NCBI GenBank assembly: GCA_910577995.1
Contig: CAJTND010000020.1
Location: 1-22,273, forward strand
DNA from: an uncultured Christensenella sp.
GTDB taxonomy: Bacteria; Bacillota; Clostridia; Christensenellales; Pumilibacteraceae
Direction: 5' to 3'
DNA length: 22,273 nucleotides
Both the position numbers and the translations under genes were made by a program. Below are positions 1 through 5,900 of the stretch, in pieces (position 1 is the stretch's first letter; every line of letters starts with the position of its first letter). The notes under the pieces are model-generated. The model made no database searches and was not told where the DNA came from. It saw only the letters and a program-made list of their open reading frames with translations.

Positions 1-24
1 CCACACATGAGAGCGGCGGAGATA

Positions 25-64
25 TTACGTCCGTCACCTCATCGCTTCCCCCTCTCGGGGGAAG
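25..64. repeat. Dispersed 40-bp repeat ending in a C/G-rich hairpin
   Basis: This 40-base stretch matches bases 22211-22250 at the other end of the window at 37 of 40 positions (differences at the 5th, 6th and 17th bases). Its last 20 bases form a perfect 8-bp hairpin, CTTCCCCC-TCTC-GGGGGAAG. No coding role is visible. Two near-identical copies about 22 kb apart point to a genome-wide interspersed repeat. Which strand it acts on, if any, cannot be told. Confidence 0.75.
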
Positions 65-133
65 TGCGCGAGGAACGAGCGACGATAGGGGCGACAGAGA
101 AAAGATCTCTATAGGGCTTTTTCGTTTACCGCA

Positions 134-173
134 AAAAGAAAAAAGCGTCCGTGATCGAACGAACGCTTTTTTT
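134..173 (-). terminator. Rho-independent terminator of the ribosomal protein operon
   Basis: A 7-bp stem (145-151 with 160-166, one G-T wobble) is flanked by a run of A on the left and a run of T on the right, so it would work in both directions. On the minus strand it lies about 30 nt after the rplL stop codon and ends in a T-rich tract. It closes the rpmG-to-rplL operon and so separates it from any rpoB further downstream. Confidence 0.85.
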
Positions 174-204
174 GCTTCGGTGTAAGATATTCGGAAAGAC
201 CGAA

Positions 205-579
205 TTATTTGAGCTCGACCGTAGCGCCGGCTTCCTTGAACTTGTTAGCCATTTCCTCGGCTTCCGCTTTGGAAACGTTCTCTTTGATCGTGGAAGGCGC
301 GTTGTCGACGAGCGCTTTCGCCTCGCCGAGACCGAGCGAGGTGATCTCGCGAACGACCTTGATGACGGGGATCTTGTTCGGGCCGACGTCTTTGAGCACG
401 ACGGTGAACTCCGTCTGCTCCTCGGCTGCGGGCGCAGCCGCGCCGCCTGCCGCGGGCGCTGCGACAGCCATAGCCGCCGCCGATACGCCGAACTTCTCTT
501 CGAGCTTTTTAACGAGGTCGTTGAGCTCCATAACGCTCATTTTTTCGATCTCTTCGAGCATCTTGTCCAAATCTGCCAT
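205..579 (-). CDS. rplL: 50S ribosomal protein L7/L12
   Basis: This is the stalk protein of the large ribosomal subunit, which recruits and activates translation GTPases such as EF-Tu and EF-G. The 124-residue product has the usual length and layout: an N-terminal dimerisation domain (about 1-35), an Ala/Gly/Pro-rich flexible hinge (about 36-52), and a globular C-terminal domain ending in EAGATVELK with the conserved VKVVREITSLGLGEAKALVD stretch. A strong binding site (AAAAAAGGAGAT) sits just before the ATG. It is the last gene of the operon, 114 nt after rplJ, and is followed by a strong terminator. L7/L12 is made in several copies per ribosome, which fits a separate strong ribosome binding site. 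Confidence 0.98.
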   Translation of the reverse strand: MADLDKMLEEIEKMSVMELNDLVKKLEEKFGVSAAAMAVAAPAAGGAAAPAAEEQTEFTVVLKDVGPNKIPVIKVVREITSLGLGEAKALVDNAPSTIKENVSKAEAEEMANKFKEAGATVELK

Positions 580-693
580 GATTTTATCTCCTTTTTTAGG
601 GTCACTGCCCTTGTGAATTATTTTGGCGTTTACGCCGCCGCGCGCCGCGTTGTGCGGAGTTGTTTAACTGTAAGTTCCGTCAAGCGGCGCGGG

Positions 694-1188
694 TCACGCG
701 CTCTGTTTTTTCGCGATCTCGCTGAGAGCGACCGCGAGCGAACGGACGGGGTTGGTGAGCATTCCCAAAAGCTGTGCGATGAGCACGGGTTTTTCGGGGA
801 TGCTGGCGAGCGCTTTGACGCCGTTCTCGTCGTACTTTTTACCGTCGACGACGCCGCACTTGATGCCGATGGGCGTTTTGCCCGCATACTCGGTAAGGAT
901 GCGGCAGGGCGCGAGCGGATCTTCGTTGCTGCCGAACGCGGCGGCGGTCGGACCTTGGAAATACTCGTCGTAGCCGGTGTTGCCCGTCTGCTCGAACGCG
1001 CGGGAAAGCGCGCTGTTCTTGATGACGCGATACGTCACGCCCGCTTCGCGGAGCGCTTTACGCATAGCCGTGTCCTGCTCGACGTTGATACCGCGGTAAT
1101 CGACAAGCACTGCCGACGCGGAATTATTGATGGTTTCCACAACGTCCGCGACATAAGCCTTGCGCGCCTCGATATTGTTCTTAGACAT
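694..1188 (-). CDS. rplJ: 50S ribosomal protein L10
   Basis: L10 anchors the L7/L12 dimers to the ribosome at the base of the stalk and, in known bacteria, represses its own operon by binding the mRNA leader. The reading frame is open further upstream (to 1230), but the ATG at 1188 is preferred: it is preceded by a near-perfect AAGGAGGT site, and it gives a 164-residue protein beginning MSKNNIEARK, normal for the family. Visible family features are the VLVDYRGINVEQDTAMRKALREAG-type core and the Ala/Lys-rich C-terminal helix that binds L7/L12. It follows a 229-nt structured leader containing a terminator hairpin and precedes rplL. Confidence 0.97.
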   Translation of the reverse strand: MSKNNIEARKAYVADVVETINNSASAVLVDYRGINVEQDTAMRKALREAGVTYRVIKNSALSRAFEQTGNTGYDEYFQGPTAAAFGSNEDPLAPCRILTEYAGKTPIGIKCGVVDGKKYDENGVKALASIPEKPVLIAQLLGMLTNPVRSLAVALSEIAKKQSA

Positions 1189-1417
1189 TTCTACCTCCTT
1201 GAAAATTCGACTTTTGCGACAGCCCTTCAAGCAAAAGCGGCGTTTCGCCGAAACGCCGCATTGTTCTCCTTTAAGAGCCTGTGCGCTCTGAAAGCACGCA
1301 CGGTTCCTCGGGGTAAAGGGCGCCTCGACAAGTCGGCGTTGCCGCCGTTTAAGTTTCCGCTTGTGTCTTAGGCTATAAAATATTGACTGTTTGAGTAAGA
1401 TTCCGCAAGCTCTAAGC
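1189..1417 (-). ncRNA. Probable L10 (rplJL) leader, autoregulatory mRNA element
   Basis: This non-coding 229 nt lies between rplA and rplJ, where the L10 leader is found in many Bacillota. On the minus strand it contains an outer stem (ACAAG/CTTGT, 1360-1364 with 1328-1332) enclosing a 5-bp CGGCG hairpin with a GCAA loop (1334-1347), then further G/C-rich segments, then a 9-bp terminator-like hairpin (1237-1259). L10 or the L10-L12 complex is known to bind such leaders. Assignment rests on position and visible pairing; no covariance-model search was done. Confidence 0.6.
1231..1259 (-). terminator. Attenuator-type terminator in the rplJ leader
   Basis: On the minus strand a perfect 9-bp stem, GCGGCGTTT pairing with AAACGCCGC around a 5-nt loop (1237-1259), is followed by TTTTGC. 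It lies upstream of rplJ inside the operon, so it would set how much transcription continues into rplJ and rplL. The short T-run suggests partial, conditional termination. Confidence 0.65.
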
Positions 1418-2104
1418 TTACGCTCTGACGTTGACCTTGACGCCGGGTCCCATCGCGGGCGTTACGAAAACGCTCTTGAGGTACGTACCCTTTGCCGCGG
1501 CGGGCTTGGCTCTCGTGATAGCGTCGAGGAGCGTGTCGAAGTTCTCCTTGAGCTTGTCCGCGCCGAAGCTCTTTTTGCCGATGATGCAGTGCACTATCGA
1601 GGTCTTGTCCACGCGGTACTCGACCTTACCGGCTTTGGTATCGGCTATCGCCTTGGCGATATCCTGCGTGATCGTGCCGGACTTGGGGCTGGGCATCAAG
1701 CCGCGCGGTCCGAGTATCTTCGCGACGCGACCGAGCTGACCCATCATGTCGGGCGACGTGATAACAACGTCGAAATCGAGATAGTTCTCGTTCTGTATCT
1801 TGGCGATTATCTCCTCCGCGCCGACGATGTCCGCGCCCGCTTTGGTCGCGATATCGGCTTTCTCGCCCTTGGCGATAACGAGCACGCGTAGCGTTTTGCC
1901 CGTGCCGTGCGGAAGAACGACCGTTCCGCGGACCTGCTGATCCGCCTGTCTGGGGTCGACTCCGAGCTTGAAGTGCGCTTCGATGGTCTCGTCGAACTTA
2001 GCGGTCGCTATCTCCTGTATCTTTGCGAACGCCTCGGCGGCGTCGTAAGCCTTGCCCTGCTCGACGGCGGCGACGGCTGCATTATATCTCTTTCCGTGTT
2101 TCAT
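1418..2104 (-). CDS. rplA: 50S ribosomal protein L1
   Basis: L1 forms the mobile stalk at the E site of the large subunit and takes part in release of deacylated tRNA; it can also bind its own mRNA. The 228-residue product starts MKHGKRYNAA and shows the family core VLPHGTGKTLRVLVIAKG, the signature around LGRVAKILGPRGLMPSPKSGT (residues about 125-145), and the C-terminal FVTPAMGPGVKVNV ending. The ATG lies one base after the rplK stop codon, and its binding site (GGAGG) is inside the end of rplK, so the two are translationally coupled. Length is normal for a bacterial L1. Confidence 0.98.
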   Translation of the reverse strand: MKHGKRYNAAVAAVEQGKAYDAAEAFAKIQEIATAKFDETIEAHFKLGVDPRQADQQVRGTVVLPHGTGKTLRVLVIAKGEKADIATKAGADIVGAEEIIAKIQNENYLDFDVVITSPDMMGQLGRVAKILGPRGLMPSPKSGTITQDIAKAIADTKAGKVEYRVDKTSIVHCIIGKKSFGADKLKENFDTLLDAITRAKPAAAKGTYLKSVFVTPAMGPGVKVNVRA

Positions 2105-2105
2105 G

Positions 2106-2531
2106 TCAGTCCTCCACCGTAACGCCCATGGAACGCGCAGTGCCCGCTATCATGGACATAGCCTTTTCGAGCGAGGACGCGTTGAGGTCGACCATCTTCG
2201 TCTTGGCTATCTCCTCGACCTGCGCCTTGGTTATCTTGGCGACCTTGTCGCGGTTGGGCTTAGCCGAAGCGGTCTCTATGCCTGCCGCTTTCTTGATAAG
2301 AACGGCGGCGGGCGGGCTCTTGAGCACGAACGTGAACGAGCGATCGGTGTAGATGCTCATCACGACGGGGATTATAAGCCCCACTTCGTCCTTGGTGCGC
2401 TCGTTGAATTCCTTGACGAATCCTGCGATGTTGATGCCGTGCGGACCGAGACTCGAACCGACGGGCGGTCCGGGCGTGGCTTTGCCGGCGGGAAGCTGCA
2501 GCTTGACGACTGCCTGCAATTTCTTAGCCAT
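2106..2531 (-). CDS. rplK: 50S ribosomal protein L11
   Basis: L11 binds the GTPase-associated region of 23S rRNA and is needed for stringent-response signalling through RelA-type enzymes. The 141-residue product has the standard length and the N-terminal signature KLQLPAGKATPGPPVGSSLG plus the GINIAGFVKEFNERT stretch (proline-rich N domain, about 1-70), followed by the rRNA-binding C domain. The start is set by AAGGAGAAACAAAATG. It follows nusG after a 104-nt gap that carries an A/T-rich inverted repeat next to the binding site, and runs straight into rplA with a one-base gap. Confidence 0.98.
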   Translation of the reverse strand: MAKKLQAVVKLQLPAGKATPGPPVGSSLGPHGINIAGFVKEFNERTKDEVGLIIPVVMSIYTDRSFTFVLKSPPAAVLIKKAAGIETASAKPNRDKVAKITKAQVEEIAKTKMVDLNASSLEKAMSMIAGTARSMGVTVED

Positions 2532-2635
2532 TTTGTTTCTCCTTGTAAAAATTTATTTACAATCGCGGTGCTAACGAGGTCGCCCTCTCCCGTTTGTAAC
2601 TGCGTTATGCGCCGAAAGGCGCGGTATCCGTCCGA

Positions 2636-3172
2636 TCAGATATCTATCTTCTCGAGCTGATAAGTATCGAGCTCGGCGGAAGTCAGACGACCGAACATAT
2701 TGATATCGACCATGCACTTGCCGGTAGCGGCGTTGATGTTTTTGATCTCGCCCGTCATGTCGGTGAGCGGACCGTTGACGACGCGTATCGTGTCGCCGAC
2801 GGCGAAATCCGTCTTGACCGTGACTTTTTCGAGCTGCATGCGCCGTATCTCGTCGGGCGTGAGCGGCGTAGGCTTGCCCTGCGGACCGACGAATCCGGTA
2901 ACTCCGCGCGTGCCCGTGATAAGATGCCACATGTCGCGCGTGTATATCATTTTGACAAGGACGTAGGAAGGGAACATACGGCGGTGAACGACCTTGCGTT
3001 TGCCGTTTTTCTCCTCCATGACGTCTTCCATGGGGATACGTATATCTATGAGCCTGTCCTCGATGTTGCTGCCCTGAAACGCCGTTTCGAGGTTGGCTTT
3101 AACGAGGTTTTCATAACCCGAATAGGTATGGAGTATGAACCACTGCGCCTCGGGAAGTTCTTCGTCCGTCAT
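2636..3172 (-). CDS. nusG: Transcription elongation/antitermination factor NusG
   Basis: NusG binds RNA polymerase through its N-terminal domain and links it to Rho or to the ribosome through its C-terminal KOW domain. The frame is open further upstream to 3373, but the ATG at 3172 gives a 178-residue protein beginning MTDEELPEAQWF, with GGAGGAGG a few bases upstream. The NGN domain covers about 1-105 (WFILHTYSGYE, MFPSYVLVKM, GTRGVTGFVG) and the KOW motif about 122-150 (FAVGDTIRVVNGPLTDMTGE). Its ATG overlaps the secE stop by 4 nt (ATGA), so the two are coupled. Overall length and domain order are standard. Confidence 0.97.
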   Translation of the reverse strand: MTDEELPEAQWFILHTYSGYENLVKANLETAFQGSNIEDRLIDIRIPMEDVMEEKNGKRKVVHRRMFPSYVLVKMIYTRDMWHLITGTRGVTGFVGPQGKPTPLTPDEIRRMQLEKVTVKTDFAVGDTIRVVNGPLTDMTGEIKNINAATGKCMVDINMFGRLTSAELDTYQLEKIDI

Positions 3173-3477
3173 AACAACGCACCTCCTCCGCCGAGCAGTC
3201 CGCCGAGCGCTCTTACAGCCTCCGTTTCGGTAGTACCGTCCACAAGTCCGCCGACCAGAGCGTCGTACATAAGACCGAGCACCGTATCGAACGCCATGAG
3301 CACGAGCATAAAGATTATCGTGACCATCAAAACGACGCCCGTCTGCTTGATCACCTTCGCGAAGGACGGCCAAGTGACTTTTTTAAGTTCGGAGAAAAAA
3401 TCCTTGAACCAGCGACGGGCGCGCCCGGGCTTTTTCTGCTTCTTCTCCTTCTTATCCTTAACGGCTTTATCCGCCAT
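3169..3477 (-). CDS. secE: Preprotein translocase subunit SecE
   Basis: SecE is the small essential subunit that clamps the SecY channel in the membrane. The 102-residue product has a very basic cytoplasmic N-terminus (1-22), the family signature ELKKVTWPS (30-38) in an amphipathic helix, and one transmembrane segment (about 47-72). A Gly/Leu-rich C-terminal tail (about 78-102) is longer than in the usual 60-65-residue Gram-positive SecE; the last codons double as the ribosome binding site of nusG. The ATG shares one base with the rpmG stop codon (TAATG). The protein is otherwise typical. Confidence 0.95.
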   Translation of the reverse strand: MADKAVKDKKEKKQKKPGRARRWFKDFFSELKKVTWPSFAKVIKQTGVVLMVTIIFMLVLMAFDTVLGLMYDALVGGLVDGTTETEAVRALGGLLGGGGALL

Positions 3478-3635
3478 TATTTCGCTTCCTTATGAACGGT
3501 GCGTTTCTTGCAGAAACGGCAGTATTTTTTAAGCTCGATCCTGTCCGGATCGTTCTTCTTGTTCTTGGTGGTATCGTAGTTACGCTGTTTGCATTCGGTG
3601 CATTCGAGCGTGATTCGTACGTTTTTCGGTTCCAT
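3477..3635 (-). CDS. rpmG: 50S ribosomal protein L33 (zinc-binding form)
   Basis: This 52-residue protein is a small large-subunit component near the E site. Reading from the ATG at 3635 gives MEPKNVRITLECTECKQRNY at the start, TTKNKKNDPDRIELKKYC in the middle, and RFCKKRTVHKEAK at the end. Both CxxC pairs (C12/C15 and C39/C42) are present, so this is the zinc-containing (C+) type, not the cysteine-free paralogue used under zinc limitation in some bacteria. A GGAGGT site lies 7 nt before the start. It is the first gene of the operon and its stop codon overlaps secE by one base; rpmG-secE-nusG is the classic Gram-positive order. Confidence 0.96.
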   Translation of the reverse strand: MEPKNVRITLECTECKQRNYDTTKNKKNDPDRIELKKYCRFCKKRTVHKEAK

Positions 3636-3708
3636 TGTCGACCTCCGCGGTTTGTCGTATTACGATGCTATGCGCCGCATACCGCGGCAGAAAATAGCCG
3701 TCAAACAA

Positions 3709-3728
3709 AACACCGCCTAAACGGTGTT
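3709..3728 (-). other. Stem-loop at the predicted 5' end of the rpmG operon transcript
   Basis: On the minus strand a perfect 7-bp stem, AACACCG with CGGTGTT around a 6-nt loop, begins at the predicted transcription start (about 3727) and is followed by TTTGTTTG. It could be a 5' stabilising hairpin or a very early terminator; the sequence alone does not decide between them. Confidence 0.6.
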
Positions 3729-3733
3729 CTATA

Positions 3734-3762
3734 AGATTATCATAATGTTCCGCGCTTGTCAA
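3734..3762 (-). promoter_or_regulatory. SigA-type promoter of rpmG-secE-nusG-rplKAJL
   Basis: Minus-strand -35 TTGACA (3757-3762), 17-bp spacer, -10 TAATCT (3734-3739). This is a near-consensus promoter and the only strong one seen for the seven-gene operon. It lies about 100 nt before rpmG and just after the end of ppk. Confidence 0.85.
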
Positions 3763-3809
3763 GCGTTTTAACGGTCTTGCTCGACCAAAAAAGATATGTT
3801 CCCGACCGA

Positions 3810-5876
3810 CTATATCGAGAACTTGCCCTGCAAGAACAGCTCTTGGCTGTTGACGGGCTCGCCCACCGCGTCCGGCGCGACGTATTCGCCGTCCGAAGTC
3901 AGCCGCCGCGCCTTGACATTGTCGGCGAGCATCACTTCGAGCATATTGCACACCCTGTCCGCTATCGCCCTGTCGAGCAGCGGCGTCGCTATCTCGACGC
4001 GTTTATCGGTATTGCGCGTCATGAGATCGGCGCTCGAGATAAACACGACGCGATCCTTGCCGTCGCCGAAACGGTATATCCGCGAATGCTCCAAAAATCT
4101 GCCGACTATGCCGACGACGGTTATATTGTCGGTCTTGCCCGCGACCTGCGGCAAAAGGCAGCATATCCCGCGCACGACGAGCCGTATCTTAACGCCCGCC
4201 TTGCCCGCGGCTATAAGCCTGTCGATTATAGTCTTGTCGGTGAGGCTGTTCATCTTGGCGGTGATGCTCGCGGGCATGCCGCTTTCCGCCTTTTCGGTCT
4301 CGCGTTCTATATAGGATATCAGCCCGCTCTTGAGCGTTTTCGGCGCGATGAGCAGTTTTTCGTACTTGTGATCGGTATTCGCTATCGCGATGTTGCGGAA
4401 AAAAGCGACCGCGTCGCGGCCTATCGCCTCGTCGCTCGTTATCACGTTGAGATCGGTGTACTGCCGCGAAGTCTGCTCGTTATAGTTGCCCGTGCCGAGA
4501 TGCGTCACGTATCTTATGCCGTCGCCGTCGGCAAGCACTATCGAGATGATCTTCGAGTGCACCTTGTAGTTGCCCATGCCGTAGATTATCGTACAGCCGG
4601 CGTCCTTGAGCACCTCGGAGAAGTACAGATTGTTCTCCTCGTCGAACCTCGCGCACAGCTCGATAACGACCGTAACTTCTTTGCCGTTCTCGCTCGCCTT
4701 TTTGAGCGCGTCGACTATGCGCGAGCGGTCGTCCAGCCTGTATATCGTGATCTTTATCGACGCGACTCGGCTATCCTCCGCGCACTCGTCGAGCAGTCTT
4801 ACGAGCGTGTCCATGCTGTGGAACGGATACGCGAGGAAAATATCGCGGCGAAGCGCGGCGTCGAGCACCGACGCGCCCTCGGGCACGGGCGGACGCAGCG
4901 GCTTGGTCTGCTTGTATTTGAGCGCCGGCAAATGCTCGGGCGGCAGGTAATTGCCGAGCGACATCATGAACTTGTAATCGAAGCAGTGCTTTACGCCGAA
5001 GCAGCACGACTTCTTTATATTGAGCGCTTTCAGCACGAACGCGCGTATACCGTCCGCGCCGTCGTCTATCTGCAACCGCACGGCGTCTTGCGTTCCGCGA
5101 AGCTCGACCTTGCGTTTCAGGAACTTGGAAAAATCGAAATCGCGTTCTATATCCGCGTCGTCGAGCGTCGCGTCGAAATCGGCGTTGCGCGTAAGCCGCA
5201 GCATCGCCTGACTGCTTACCTTGTAGCCGTCGAACACCGTCGCGCCGAAGGTGCGTATAAGCTCCTCGACGGTGATGATGCTCGTCTTTTTGCCGCCGCC
5301 TATGCGGTAAACGCGCGGCAGCTTGGGGCTTATCGCCATCACGCCGTACATCAGCCTGTCGGATTTGGTCAGCTCGAACATCATATAGCAGTTCATGTTC
5401 TCGAACCTGATCATCGGGTGCTTCGCGTCGAGCACCATCGGCGAGAGCAGCGGCAGTATCTGCGCCTCGAAGTACGCCTTGCACTGCTTGCGCTGTTTGT
5501 CGGTGAGCTCCGCGCCCGTCTTTATCTTCAAGCCGTTGCGCGACAGCTCGCTTTTGAGCTTGGCATACACCGCGTCGGCAGTGCGGTAGCTGTTCTTGGC
5601 GCAGTCGAAAATACCGTCGATCTGCTCGCGCGCGGTAAGCCCCGTTTTGTTCTCCGCAGCGTCGGGATCGAGCTTGGCGTCGCTTTGCAGACTGCCGACG
5701 CGCACCATGAAAAACTCGTCGAAATTGGAATGGAATATCGACAGAAACTTACACCGCTCCAAAAGCGGATTGCCGAGATCGGTCGCCTGCGCGAGCACTC
5801 TGTCATTGAATTTGATCCAGGAATACTCGCGGTTGACGTATATACCTTTTATAAACGAAACGTCTTTCGACATCAT
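3810..5876 (-). CDS. ppk: Polyphosphate kinase 1
   Basis: Ppk1 reversibly makes inorganic polyphosphate from the terminal phosphate of ATP, normally at the membrane. The roughly 688-residue product has the usual length and four-domain layout: an N-terminal helical domain starting YVNREYSWIKFNDRVLAQA, a head domain, and two phospholipase-D-like catalytic domains. The autophosphorylated histidine is in VHSKI (about residue 440, matching E. coli His435), with the second conserved histidine in FLEHSRIYRF (about 597, matching His592). The THLGTGNYNEQTSRQYTD stretch and TRNTDKRVE are also present. The start is uncertain among GTG 5879, ATG 5876 and ATG 5873, all after AAGGCAGG. It lies 21-24 nt after a Ppx/GppA phosphatase, forming a polyphosphate synthesis/breakdown pair. 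Confidence 0.96.
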   Translation of the reverse strand: MMSKDVSFIKGIYVNREYSWIKFNDRVLAQATDLGNPLLERCKFLSIFHSNFDEFFMVRVGSLQSDAKLDPDAAENKTGLTAREQIDGIFDCAKNSYRTADAVYAKLKSELSRNGLKIKTGAELTDKQRKQCKAYFEAQILPLLSPMVLDAKHPMIRFENMNCYMMFELTKSDRLMYGVMAISPKLPRVYRIGGGKKTSIITVEELIRTFGATVFDGYKVSSQAMLRLTRNADFDATLDDADIERDFDFSKFLKRKVELRGTQDAVRLQIDDGADGIRAFVLKALNIKKSCCFGVKHCFDYKFMMSLGNYLPPEHLPALKYKQTKPLRPPVPEGASVLDAALRRDIFLAYPFHSMDTLVRLLDECAEDSRVASIKITIYRLDDRSRIVDALKKASENGKEVTVVIELCARFDEENNLYFSEVLKDAGCTIIYGMGNYKVHSKIISIVLADGDGIRYVTHLGTGNYNEQTSRQYTDLNVITSDEAIGRDAVAFFRNIAIANTDHKYEKLLIAPKTLKSGLISYIERETEKAESGMPASITAKMNSLTDKTIIDRLIAAGKAGVKIRLVVRGICCLLPQVAGKTDNITVVGIVGRFLEHSRIYRFGDGKDRVVFISSADLMTRNTDKRVEIATPLLDRAIADRVCNMLEVMLADNVKARRLTSDGEYVAPDAVGEPVNSQELFLQGKFSI

Positions 5877-5900
5877 CACCTGCCTTAATCTGTGCGCGGG

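Noticed and set aside
3173..3373. N-terminal extension of the NusG frame
   Set aside because: The extra 67 residues are the frame-shifted shadow of secE; the ATG at 3172 has a GGAGG site and gives the standard NusG length.
3763..3809. Possible terminator between ppk and the rpmG promoter
   Set aside because: A 4-bp GGTC/GACC stem and a T-run exist, but in the wrong order and too weak to support a call.
3756..5888. Long 710-codon open frame on the plus strand opposite ppk
   Set aside because: It is the antisense shadow of ppk in high-GC DNA; its translation is Arg/Ala/Val-rich with no motifs, while the minus strand gives a full Ppk1 with both catalytic histidines.
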